From an uncultured Eubacteriales bacterium (GTDB lineage: Bacteria > Bacillota > Clostridia > Lachnospirales > Anaerotignaceae): a stretch of 22,224 nt of DNA. Shown in pieces: positions 1 to 6,737 of this stretch. The notes under the pieces are model-generated. The model did not search any database and had not been told where the DNA came from. It worked only from the letters and a program-made list of their open reading frames with translations. Position 1 is the stretch's first letter. Every line of letters begins with the position of its first letter. Both the position numbers and the translations under genes were made by a program. The stretch spans positions 1-22,224 of the forward strand of contig URLB01000013.1 in the NCBI GenBank assembly GCA_900548595.1, given 5' to 3'.

Positions 1-190
1 CGGTTATAATAAGCTGAATCGGAAATATTACGGAAAGTGCGGTCAATCCTCTGCCTGAGTATTTTCCGACAAAATAACTGTCCACTATGTTGTACATCGC
101 CAATATAAGCTGAGCCAGCATAACAGGCGGCGCAACCTTAAACAGCACTTTCCATATGTTTTTTTCTTCAAAAGTACTGACCTTTCCCAT
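1..190 (-). CDS. MATE family efflux transporter, N-terminal part (runs off the window)
   Basis: The minus strand encodes a protein starting MGKVSTFEEKNIWKVLFKVA, which continues with a hydrophobic stretch and the tract MYNIVDSYFVGKYSG. The pattern of an amphipathic start, then P-x-x-x-x-Q and N-x-x-D-x-x-F-V-G, is typical of the first helix of MATE (multi-antimicrobial extrusion) transporters, which export cationic drugs or metabolites using a Na+ or H+ gradient. Only about 63 codons are present and the rest lies left of the window. The start is set by a good ribosome binding site, AAAGGTGAG, just upstream (about 193-201). A sigma-A-like promoter lies 80 bases further upstream. The substrate cannot be judged from this piece. 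Confidence 0.85.
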   Translation of the reverse strand, partial: MGKVSTFEEKNIWKVLFKVAPPVMLAQLILAMYNIVDSYFVGKYSGRGLTALSVIFPIQLIIT

Positions 191-267
191 TTACTCACCT
201 TTCCGTAATACATTTAACAATTCCGTTTCCGCTTGATAAAATACCGTTTTTTCATTACAGCCGTATT

Positions 268-296
268 ATTATATGCCTGTTGATTATTAAAATCAA
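268..296 (-). promoter_or_regulatory. Promoter for the MATE gene at the left end
   Basis: On the minus strand TTGATT (291-296) is followed after exactly 17 bases by TATAAT (268-273), close to the sigma-A consensus. The -35 region overlaps a short inverted repeat (TTGATT and AATCAA separated by five bases, 280-296), which could be an operator. This is a pattern call only. Confidence 0.55.
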
Positions 297-376
297 TATA
301 TATTTCTTTGTTTAATTATAACAATTTTTTATCTGAAAACCTTAATGTTATGGTATATATGTTATAATCATTCTGT

Positions 377-1027
377 TTATCCGCTTTTAACGAATGTCCC
401 CTGCCGTATAATATATGATTTTACAGTCTTACCGTCATGCCTACGCCATTGGGATACATTTTGACAAAACGCTTTACCTGTGTCATAGCAGCGTACTTCC
501 GTATTGTTTTTACTTACTCCCTTTATCAATTCTGCCCTTATTTTTTGTCTGTATATAACATCAACAAAGCCTGACGGATACCGATATCGGTTTTTACGGG
601 AAGAACTGCACACGGGAGCGCAAGCTCCGCTTTTTTTCAATTTCGGTTCTTTTTTTCCATTACCATTTGCATTTACATTTTCATTCTCATTTAAATTATC
701 ATTTACATTATCATTATCATTTACATTAGGTTCGGTATTTTTGCAGTATGATGCCGTGTCGGTTTCTTTTTGGTTTATGTTTGGTTCTGTTTCGGTTTCC
801 GTTTGGTTTGCTTCGGTTCTTCTCTTTTTGACGCTCATGTACCGTTGATTATTTTTATCAATCTGCGGTTTTGCCAAAATAAATACGGTTTTCTCTATAC
901 CGTCGGTTTCGGGTTCATTCCCGTAAAAAGCATACTCCATTAATACCGTCATGTACTTTTTAAATTCCTCTGACGGTAAATCTTTTATTGCTTCATAAAA
1001 GCTTCGATAAAATATCATGCTGTCCAT
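377..1027 (-). CDS. Phage-type DUF6291 domain protein with low-complexity linker
   Basis: The first 60 or so residues (MDSMIFYRSFYEAIKDLPSE, then a YMTVLMEYAFYGNEPE-like stretch and KPQIDKNNQRY) match the DUF6291 pattern common in phage and mobile-element replication-region proteins of Firmicutes. Residues about 95-125 are an Asn/Asp/Glu/Val linker written as near-tandem AAT-GAT-type codons, which is also common in phage replisome-organiser proteins. The last 75 residues are basic and do not look like the usual C-terminal part of this family, so this end may be rearranged. The start has a strong ribosome binding site (GGAGGAGAA, 1031-1039). No other phage genes are nearby, so this looks like an isolated remnant or a domesticated gene. 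Biochemical function is unknown. I am fairly sure of the family and not of integrity. Confidence 0.7.
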   Translation of the reverse strand: MDSMIFYRSFYEAIKDLPSEEFKKYMTVLMEYAFYGNEPETDGIEKTVFILAKPQIDKNNQRYMSVKKRRTEANQTETETEPNINQKETDTASYCKNTEPNVNDNDNVNDNLNENENVNANGNGKKEPKLKKSGACAPVCSSSRKNRYRYPSGFVDVIYRQKIRAELIKGVSKNNTEVRCYDTGKAFCQNVSQWRRHDGKTVKSYIIRQGTFVKSG

Positions 1028-1083
1028 TTTTTCTCCTCCATAATATATAAAATCCCGAAAAGTCGTTAAAATTTCTATTACCC

Positions 1084-1275
1084 CTATATAGATTTTACCA
1101 TTTCGGCAGTCTGCTTCTCTATCCCACGTTTACCTATGGTCTTGGCATATTCGGCTTTCATAATTTTTCTACGCAACTGTACACCTTCGGCATGGATTTT
1201 CATGTTTAAATATCCGTCTGAGCACCTCACGGCATTAAAACATCTTCCTTCCGAAAGTTTAAATAATCTGATAAA
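1084..1275 (-). pseudogene. Possible short gene remnant in the gap upstream of the DUF6291 gene
   Basis: The 373 bases between the DUF6291 gene and the serine hydrolase hold one open minus-strand frame of 64 codons with coding-like composition. It includes GYLNMKIHAEGVQLRRKIMK and a lysine- and glutamate-rich tail ending KQTAEMVKSI. The only ATG, at 1203, has no ribosome binding site and the frame is open upstream to a stop at 1276-1278, so it reads like the 3' end of a gene that lost its front. I do not recognise the family. It sits next to a phage-type gene, so it may belong to the same decayed element. It could also be chance coding-like DNA. Confidence 0.3.
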
Positions 1276-1363
1276 TTATGTTATGTGTAAAACCTGAATT
1301 CCGTCGGAGGCAAAAACGGATTTTTTTCAGTGTTTTAATATCAAGGCTTAAAATACAAAAAAT

Positions 1364-1385
1364 AAGCCCCGAAAAATCGGGACTT
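1364..1385 (-). terminator. Rho-independent terminator of the serine hydrolase gene
   Basis: On the minus strand AAGTCCCGA and TCGGGGCTT pair over nine positions (one U-G wobble) around a four-base loop, followed by a T-rich run (TTATTTTTTG). It lies 15 bases after the stop codon of the serine hydrolase. Confidence 0.85.
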
Positions 1386-1400
1386 TTAAAAACTGTTTTT

Positions 1401-2576
1401 TCAAATACCGTCTGCAATTGCTCTGAAAAATTCAACATGTTTCAACTCATTATCTTCTTCCATAAAATTAGGATCGGCACTTGTTTTAACTATGATTACC
1501 TGTTTTGCAGGGTTAACATATATCCACTGTCCGTACACACCGATAGCCATAAACTCTTGCTCGTTTCCTTCCGGTATCCACCACTGATAGCCGTATCCTA
1601 TTTCATTATAAACGTCATTATTTGCTCCGGGTTTGGAGTATTCCGCACTTATGTCCATGCTTTCTTCAATCCACTCCCTGCTGATTATCTGCTCTCCGTT
1701 AAAGTTTCCGCCTTTTAAATACAATCTTGCAAAGCGTGCATAATCTCTCAATGAAACGCTTAAGCCTCCCATTGCAAGCTCCGTACCGTTACTGAGCGTC
1801 CAATATGCGTCGTTGGCTGTACCTATTTTTTTCCACAGCTTTTCCTCCATATATTCGGCAAGACCTCGTCCTGTTGTATTTTTTATGATTTGTCCTAAAA
1901 TTTCCGTGTTTATGCTTAAATATCTGCGGTAAGCATAGGGTTTTTCATTAGTTCCGTATTTTGCAATTACCTTCATTGCAGGAACTCCCATAAGGGTTTT
2001 CATTGAAAATCCGCTGACATCTGTATCTTCATCGAAATTAATACCCGAAGCCATTTGTAAGCACGCCTTAATAGGAATACTCTCCAGTTCAGTGCCGACA
2101 AATTCAGGTATGTATTTGCCTATAGGGTCATCAACACTATCTATAAAGCCTTCGTCTGCCGCAATGCCGAAAAGCGCCGATACAAAAGATTTTCCCATTG
2201 AATTAGAAGAAAAAACCGTATTTTCATCACCGCCGAAAAAATATTTCTCGTATTTTATAACGTCGTCTTTTATAACAAGCATTGCCGATGTTTTTGTGTA
2301 CTCCATCAACTGTTCGGACTTACAGTATTCATCTTTAAACTTAAACTCATCTGCCAATTCAGAATTTTCCTCTTTCAAAAAGTTAAATGTATCTTTTCCT
2401 CTGCTTATTTTCTTTGTAGGCTGTATCTGCGGAGTGTGCTGAAATGTATATGCCAGATTTTCATCTTTAAAACTGTTTAAAGATGTTTTCAGTATTTTTA
2501 TTCTTTCCCCGTAGCGTATCCACACCGCTCCTGCCGCTATGGCAATACATACAATTACTATGCCTAATATTTCCAT
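1401..2576 (-). CDS. Membrane-anchored serine hydrolase, beta-lactamase class C / NylB-like
   Basis: This 391-residue protein has one N-terminal hydrophobic segment (residues about 3-20) with no signal peptidase site, so it is probably anchored with the enzyme domain outside the cell. The domain (about 95-390) belongs to the beta-lactamase/penicillin-binding/esterase fold. S126-M-G-K129 is the SxxK nucleophile motif, Y219-L-S-I-N-T is the tyrosine motif, and GVYGQWIYVNP near the C-terminus replaces the third KTG/HxG-type motif in the way seen in 6-aminohexanoate-dimer hydrolase (NylB)-like enzymes. Such proteins cleave amide or ester bonds; few are true beta-lactamases, and the substrate here is unknown. 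The start has AAAGGAA upstream. The promoter has a perfect TTGACA and a 19-base spacer resembling the MerR-controlled promoter at 7574-7604. A terminator follows the gene, so it is a single-gene unit. Confidence 0.85.
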   Translation of the reverse strand: MEILGIVIVCIAIAAGAVWIRYGERIKILKTSLNSFKDENLAYTFQHTPQIQPTKKISRGKDTFNFLKEENSELADEFKFKDEYCKSEQLMEYTKTSAMLVIKDDVIKYEKYFFGGDENTVFSSNSMGKSFVSALFGIAADEGFIDSVDDPIGKYIPEFVGTELESIPIKACLQMASGINFDEDTDVSGFSMKTLMGVPAMKVIAKYGTNEKPYAYRRYLSINTEILGQIIKNTTGRGLAEYMEEKLWKKIGTANDAYWTLSNGTELAMGGLSVSLRDYARFARLYLKGGNFNGEQIISREWIEESMDISAEYSKPGANNDVYNEIGYGYQWWIPEGNEQEFMAIGVYGQWIYVNPAKQVIIVKTSADPNFMEEDNELKHVEFFRAIADGI

Positions 2577-2619
2577 TACTGCAAATTCCTTTCTCGGTTA
2601 TATTATTTGATTTGCACCA

Positions 2620-2650
2620 ATTGTAAACCGTACTGTAACTGTACTGTCAA
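2620..2650 (-). promoter_or_regulatory. Promoter of the serine hydrolase with 19-base spacer and MerR-like dyad
   Basis: On the minus strand TTGACA (2645-2650) and TACAAT (2620-2625) are 19 bases apart, which is too long for ordinary sigma-A use and is the hallmark of MerR-family activated promoters. The spacer contains GTACAGTTACAGTAC, a dyad with one mismatched pair. The core TACAGTTAC-x-GTA is also found at the same place in the MATE promoter at 7574-7604. Control by that MerR protein or a paralogue is inferred. Confidence 0.6.
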
Positions 2651-2735
2651 TACGAATTATTAAATATATAATTTATTTTTTCTGTCTATAAATACAATTC
2701 GCTTTTCAGCCATTTCCAAAGTAAAGCATTAAAAA

Positions 2736-2772
2736 AACCGCCGTAGTGCACATCAGTGGCAATACGTCGGTT
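2736..2772 (-). terminator. Second terminator-like hairpin downstream of ssrA
   Basis: On the minus strand AACCGACGTA pairs with TACGGCGGTT (one mismatch) around a 17-base loop, followed by seven T residues (2731-2737). It lies about 35 bases after the ssrA terminator, so it may be a back-up terminator insulating the serine hydrolase promoter. A short independent RNA is possible but I see no promoter for one. Confidence 0.4.
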
Positions 2773-2806
2773 ACTCAGGTTTTGTTTATATTCTGTTTGT
2801 ATTAAA

Positions 2807-2834
2807 AAAAGTCCCGAAAAAAATCGAGACTTTT
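2807..2834 (-). terminator. Rho-independent terminator of the smpB-ssrA unit
   Basis: AAAAGTCTCGA pairs with TCGGGACTTTT on the minus strand (one U-G wobble that favours this strand) around a six-base loop, followed by a T run into 2801-2806. It begins five bases after the mature tmRNA 3' end. Confidence 0.9.
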
Positions 2835-2838
2835 AAAA

Positions 2839-3190
2839 TGGAGCTGAGGAGAATCGAACTCCTGTCCGAAAGCCCATCGGCAAAGACTTCTCCCATCACA
2901 GGCTGTCTTTTGAAATTCCCCTCAACCGCCGCCGACAGTCAGGCTGCGGAATCAGGTAGCTTCATAGTTCTTTTTCCACCTCAAAGCTTTGGCGGAAAAG
3001 GTCCTCACAAAGTCGACGCCGGTTACCGGAACTGTGAGCAATTCCGGACCGACGAGCCGCGCTTAGGCAGCTACTAATTCTCTATTATTGTCGTTTCTTT
3101 TTAAAAATTTACGGCCTTGATACGCAGTTGACCGATACTGCGGATGGCTATCTCAACTTTCAAGACTCCCGTCGAAACCATTACAGCCCC
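2839..3190 (-). ncRNA. ssrA: tmRNA (transfer-messenger RNA)
   Basis: The RNA is 352 bases. The 5' end GGGGCTGTAATGGTTTCGAC and the 3' end GTTCGATTCTCCTCAGCTCC-A form the tRNA-like domain: GGGGCUG pairs with CAGCUCC (one G-U), and the T-loop GTTCGATTC is present. The 3' CCA is not encoded, since A is followed by TTTT, so it must be added after transcription. The tag frame on the minus strand ends NDNNRELVAA and then TAA (3063-3065); the hydrophobic end marks tagged proteins for proteolysis. By alignment to the E. coli layout, the codon before AAC is AGA (3096-3098) and not the usual GCA, so the resume codon is uncertain. The gene lies 13 bases after smpB and shares its transcript. It rescues ribosomes stalled on broken mRNA. 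Confidence 0.97.
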
Positions 3191-3203
3191 GCGGTAATAC
3201 CTT

Positions 3204-3677
3204 TTAAAGAGTAAGATTTCTGATCTTGAACTCTTTTTCGGCTTCTCTTCGCTGATCGTTTTTGGCTATGGTCTGCCTCTTGTCATAAAGCTTTTTACCT
3301 TTGGCAATTCCGATATCCAATTTAACAAGACCATGATCAAAATATACTCTTAAGGGAACAACCGTATATCCTGTGGCGGTTACGGCAGCCGATATTTTAT
3401 TTATTTCATGCTTATGGAGCAAAAGCCGTCTTGTTCTCAGCGGTTCTTTATTAAAAATGTTCCCCTGTTCATAAGGACTGATGTGCATATTATAAATAAA
3501 AGCCGATCCGTTCTCAATTCTTATAAAGCTCTCTTTCAGCGAACATTTACCGAGACGAAGACTTTTTACTTCCGTACCTGCAAGCGCAATTCCCGCCTGA
3601 TAGGTCTCCTCGATGAAATAATCATGATAAGCCTTTTTATTCTGAGCTATAAGCCTTGAAGTTTTCTCTTTTCCCAT
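3204..3677 (-). CDS. smpB: SsrA-binding protein SmpB
   Basis: The 157-residue product is the usual length for SmpB. It has the family motifs: KKAYHDYFIEETYQAGIALA and GTEVKSLR near the start, then SFIRIENGSAFIYNMHISPY, and the C-terminal GKKLYDKRQTIAKND with a basic tail. SmpB binds the tRNA-like part of tmRNA and delivers it with EF-Tu to stalled ribosomes, the tail occupying the empty mRNA channel. I chose the ATG at 3677 because GGGAGGT lies seven bases upstream; the longer reading frame to 3740 has no family sequence in its first 21 residues and would overlap the promoter. It is transcribed with ssrA directly downstream. Confidence 0.97.
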   Translation of the reverse strand: MGKEKTSRLIAQNKKAYHDYFIEETYQAGIALAGTEVKSLRLGKCSLKESFIRIENGSAFIYNMHISPYEQGNIFNKEPLRTRRLLLHKHEINKISAAVTATGYTVVPLRVYFDHGLVKLDIGIAKGKKLYDKRQTIAKNDQRREAEKEFKIRNLTL

Positions 3678-3711
3678 TATGCACACCTCCCTCTTATAAC
3701 AGTGCCTTTGT

Positions 3712-3740
3712 ATTATATCACATAACAATAAAAACTCCAA
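3712..3740 (-). promoter_or_regulatory. Promoter of smpB-ssrA
   Basis: On the minus strand TTGGAG (3735-3740), 17 bases, and TATAAT (3712-3717) preceded by TGA, an extended -10. It starts transcription about 30 bases ahead of the smpB start codon. The 228-base gap to the rRNA methyltransferase gene otherwise holds only that gene's terminator and AT-rich DNA. Confidence 0.7.
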
Positions 3741-3917
3741 TTACAATTATATTACAAAATCTTATATTAAGTATTATGCTTCTATATAATTACTTATTTT
3801 TCAACTAATCATGTATTGCAGCCTTTTAACTTTAATATATATTTCATAGAAATTTTCGGTTTAGTTACCGTTATGTTCTTCATACAACTTTTCATTTACA
3901 GAAAATTATATAAAATC

Positions 3918-3947
3918 AAAAGGTACTGTTTAAAAGCAATACCTTTT
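3918..3947 (-). terminator. Terminator of the rRNA methyltransferase gene
   Basis: AAAAGGTATTG pairs with CAGTACCTTTT on the minus strand (one U-G wobble that favours this strand) around an eight-base loop, about 20 bases after the stop codon. The following T run is interrupted (GATTTTATATAATTTT), so it may be leaky. Confidence 0.65.
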
Positions 3948-3968
3948 GAAATCTAACCTGTCATATCA

Positions 3969-5327
3969 TTACTTCTGTTTGGATAGCAAACAGACCGTCT
4001 CCACATGCACAGTCCTCGGGAACATATCCACGCACTGTATCTTTTTCGTTTTATATCCGTTTGCCTCAAATATCTGCAAGTCCCTTGCAAGGGATGTCGG
4101 TTTACAAGATACATAAATAATTTCTTCGGCTCCGAAGCCTATTATTTTTGTTATTGCCTTTGGATTTATTCCGTCTCTGGGCGGATCGACAATAATAAGG
4201 TCAGGTTTATCATCCAGCTCTTCAACTTTTTTCAGTACGTCCCCCGCTATAAAAAAGCAGTTGTCAATACCGTTAAGTTTAGCGTTATCTTTGGCTGCCT
4301 CAACCGCTTCTTCCACAATTTCTATGCCGACTACTTTTTTGCTTCCATTGCTCATAATTTGTCCGATAGTTCCCGTACCGCAGTAAAGGTCGAAAACAGT
4401 TTTTCCCGAGGTATCGCCGGCATATTTGCGCACTACGGAGTAAAGTTTTTCCGCTCCCTTTGAATTTGTCTGGAAAAACGAGAATGCTGATATTTTAAAC
4501 TTAAGTCCGAGGAGCGTCTCATAAAAATAATCGTTTCCGTACAATATATTTGTAGCGTCGCTTTGTACTATATCGGAAAGCACATCGTTAAGCGTATGAA
4601 GAACGCCTGCAATCTTTCCCTTAAGAGGAAGCTTAAGCATCTCTTCCGAATATTCCTCGGGAGAAAACGTATATGCACTTGTCGTAATAAGGTTAATAAG
4701 TATTTCCCCCGTAAACGCCGCTTTTCTGACAACAAGATGTCTCAGCTGCCCGTCATGTCTTTTTTTGTGATAAAACGGAATCTCCCTCTCTGTAAAAAAT
4801 TTGAGAGTTCCGTCTATTATTTTTATAAAATCTTCATCTATTATATTGCAGTCTTTCAGTGTTACGACTTCATAAAAACTGTTACGTTTTCTCATTCCGA
4901 GAGCCAGTTCTCCGTCCTTTTCACTGTCTCCGAATGAAAATTCACATTTATTTCTGTAGCCACGCTCTTCCGGAGCGGGAATCAATCCCTCAAATTCAAA
5001 ATCTTCTATGCCGGCATTTTTCAGTATTTTAAGAACCATATTCTCCTTAAGTGAATTTTCCTCGCCGTATGACAGCCGCTGATATGAACAACCTCCGCAA
5101 ATGTCGCAATGCGAACAGCCTTTTTCGCTTTCCAGAGGCGATCTTTCCAAAATTTCTTTAAGCTGACCTTCCGCCGCGCCGTCTCTTTTTTTCGTTATGC
5201 GTGCCGAAACTTTTTGTCCGGGAATAGTATTTTTTATTGTAATCGGAATATTTTCCACAAGTCCTCTTCCCTTATTGGGGAAAGATATATCTGTAATCAC
5301 AACTTCAACAATATCATTTTTCTTCAT
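3969..5327 (-). CDS. rlmD: 23S rRNA (uracil-5-)-methyltransferase, RlmD/RumA type
   Basis: The 452-residue enzyme transfers a methyl group from S-adenosylmethionine to C5 of a uridine in 23S rRNA. Residues 1-60 form a TRAM RNA-binding domain. C71, C74, C77 and C80 in CSHCDICGGC are in the place of the 4Fe-4S cluster ligands of RumA. The SAM site is FDLYCGTGTIG, followed by a DPPRDG motif, and the catalytic cysteine is in YVSCKPTSLARD (about C408), with a conserved glutamate in the final HVETVCLL. GGAGGTTGAA precedes the start. In low-GC Gram-positives, members of this family may modify one or two positions (RlmD or RlmCD), so the exact target is open. It stands alone between divergent and downstream units. 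Confidence 0.92.
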   Translation of the reverse strand: MKKNDIVEVVITDISFPNKGRGLVENIPITIKNTIPGQKVSARITKKRDGAAEGQLKEILERSPLESEKGCSHCDICGGCSYQRLSYGEENSLKENMVLKILKNAGIEDFEFEGLIPAPEERGYRNKCEFSFGDSEKDGELALGMRKRNSFYEVVTLKDCNIIDEDFIKIIDGTLKFFTEREIPFYHKKRHDGQLRHLVVRKAAFTGEILINLITTSAYTFSPEEYSEEMLKLPLKGKIAGVLHTLNDVLSDIVQSDATNILYGNDYFYETLLGLKFKISAFSFFQTNSKGAEKLYSVVRKYAGDTSGKTVFDLYCGTGTIGQIMSNGSKKVVGIEIVEEAVEAAKDNAKLNGIDNCFFIAGDVLKKVEELDDKPDLIIVDPPRDGINPKAITKIIGFGAEEIIYVSCKPTSLARDLQIFEANGYKTKKIQCVDMFPRTVHVETVCLLSKQK

Positions 5328-5345
5328 TTCAACCTCCGAATATGT

Positions 5346-5373
5346 TTGATTTTTTACTGTTTTGTGTTATACT
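5346..5373 (+). promoter_or_regulatory. Promoter of the S1-domain gene
   Basis: TTGATT (5346-5351), 16 bases, TATACT (5368-5373). The start codon follows at 5413 with AGGAG upstream. It lies in the 85-base divergent gap with the rRNA methyltransferase gene. Confidence 0.6.
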
Positions 5374-5412
5374 CAATTAATAAAATATTTTTTAATAGGA
5401 GTGTAAAAATTA

Positions 5413-5859
5413 ATGGCTGATAAAATCGAGGCAGGAAGCATTGTAGAAGGAAAGGTAGTCAGAATCAAACCTTTCGGTGCTATTGTTCAACTTGAAAACG
5501 GCGGACAGGGACTTGTACACATATCTCAGATAGCAAACGGTTTTGTACAGGATATTAACGACCATGTAGCCATCGGTGATACGGTAAAAGTTAAAGTCAT
5601 GTCCGTTGACGAAGAGAACCGAAAGATAGCCCTTTCCATAAGGGACGCTCTGCCAAGGGCAAACAGACCCCAGCAAGGTTTTAAACCCAGAGAACATAAA
5701 AACAACTATGAACCGAGAGGAGAAAAAACGTCTGACTCCTCACAGAGCAAAGAACCTGTTAACGATTTTGAAGAAAAGATGAAGGAATGGTTAAAACAGT
5801 CCAACGAGCGTCAGGCAGGTATAAACAAAAGAAATAACAGACGCAACGGCGGATATTAA
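5413..5859 (+). CDS. S1 RNA-binding domain protein (YugI/CvfD type)
   Basis: The 148-residue protein has one S1 domain (residues about 5-76): GSIVEGKVVRIKPFGAIVQL, then GGQGLVHISQIA, GDTVKVKVMSVD and KIALSIRDA. The rest is a hydrophilic, Arg/Asn/Lys-rich tail. Proteins with this layout in Bacilli and Clostridia (YugI, CvfD, general stress protein 13) bind RNA and the small ribosomal subunit and influence translation or stress responses. The tail is probably disordered and adds RNA contact. It has its own promoter. The next gene follows after 96 bases that contain a weak hairpin, so co-transcription with the siroheme reductase is possible but not shown. Confidence 0.85.
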   Translation: MADKIEAGSIVEGKVVRIKPFGAIVQLENGGQGLVHISQIANGFVQDINDHVAIGDTVKVKVMSVDEENRKIALSIRDALPRANRPQQGFKPREHKNNYEPRGEKTSDSSQSKEPVNDFEEKMKEWLKQSNERQAGINKRNNRRNGGY

Positions 5860-5874
5860 TTCATCTTTCAGCCG

Positions 5875-5894
5875 TGCCGTAAAATAATACGGCA
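5875..5894 (+). other. Small hairpin after the S1-domain gene
   Basis: TGCCGTA and TACGGCA pair perfectly around six bases. No T run follows, so this is at best a weak terminator or an mRNA-stabilising 3' end. Confidence 0.4.
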
Positions 5895-5955
5895 GTATTG
5901 ATTAATTATATAATCTTAATTCATTTTTTTCAATAATTACTTAGGAGGGATAATC

Positions 5956-6660
5956 ATGCTCGAATTAACAGATGAAAGAATTGCCGAATTAAAAGGTAAA
6001 GGATTTCTTCTTATGAAAGATAAGGAGCATTTTAATGTAAGACTTGTTGTTCCAGCAGGCTGTATGGAAGCCGATAAAATGGCAAAAATATGCGAAATCG
6101 CAAATAAATACGGTTCAGGCGTAATTATGCCTACCGTACGTTTCAGCATGGAAGTGCCGGGAATAAAATATGAAGATGTTGAAAATGTAATGAAAGAATG
6201 TGATGAGGCAGGTATTATATACGGCGGTACAGGCGCAAGGGTAAGACCTATTGTTCCCTGCAAAGGAACAGAATGTAAATGGGGTCTTATTGATACTCAG
6301 AAAATCGGCATGGAAATTCATGATGCTTTCTATGCTGCTCCCGCACCTCATAAGTTTAAAATCAACGTTACAGGCTGTCCTAACAACTGTGCAAAGGTAC
6401 AGTTTAATGACCTCGGCATAATGGGTGCACCTAAAGGAATGGTTAAAATCTTTATCGGAGGAAGAGCCGGAAGAAGCGTTGTTGAAGGTGAAGAAATCGC
6501 AAGAATCAAAGTTGAAAACGTTCTTAAAGCAGTTGACATTTGCCTTGAATTTTTCAGAGCACATGGAAAAACAAAGGAAAGATTCTGCGTTACCCTTGAA
6601 AATATGAGAGGAACCGACGAGTACGCACAGTTCATCGAAAACATGAAAGCTCTTGCTTAA
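5956..6660 (+). CDS. Stand-alone siroheme/4Fe-4S nitrite-sulfite reductase domain protein
   Basis: The 234-residue protein matches one half of the nitrite/sulfite reductase fold: a ferredoxin-like half (residues about 25-90) with TVRFSMEVPGI, then the cluster ligands C102-K-G-T-E-C107 and G-C141-P-N-N-C145-A-K, and a C-terminal helix. Family members use a 4Fe-4S cluster coupled to siroheme to reduce sulfite or nitrite by six electrons. Small one-domain forms occur in anaerobes (low-molecular-weight assimilatory sulfite reductases) and their donor is often unknown. The first cysteine pair has four residues between, where classic sulfite reductases have five. No siroheme synthesis or sulfate-assimilation gene is present here. 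TTAGGAGGGA precedes the start, and a terminator follows. Confidence 0.85.
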   Translation: MLELTDERIAELKGKGFLLMKDKEHFNVRLVVPAGCMEADKMAKICEIANKYGSGVIMPTVRFSMEVPGIKYEDVENVMKECDEAGIIYGGTGARVRPIVPCKGTECKWGLIDTQKIGMEIHDAFYAAPAPHKFKINVTGCPNNCAKVQFNDLGIMGAPKGMVKIFIGGRAGRSVVEGEEIARIKVENVLKAVDICLEFFRAHGKTKERFCVTLENMRGTDEYAQFIENMKALA

Positions 6661-6710
6661 TTTTTACGAGTTTTTTTCAGTACAAAACGTATAGTGTTCT
6701 ATAAAAATTT

Positions 6711-6737
6711 GACCCGACTATTGTCGGGTCTGTTTTT
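6711..6737. terminator. Bidirectional terminator between the siroheme reductase and MerR genes
   Basis: GACCCGAC and GTCGGGTC form an eight-base-pair stem with a TATT loop. On the plus strand TGTTTTT follows; on the minus strand AAATTTTTAT follows. It can end both convergent transcripts. Confidence 0.85.

Noticed and set aside
1401..2576. Serine hydrolase as a true beta-lactamase
   Set aside because: The third motif is GVYGQ in place of KTG, which fits NylB-like or esterase-type enzymes better; activity on beta-lactams cannot be claimed.
2838..3077. Plus-strand reading frame of 79 residues
   Set aside because: It lies wholly antisense to the tmRNA gene, whose structure and tag fully explain the sequence.
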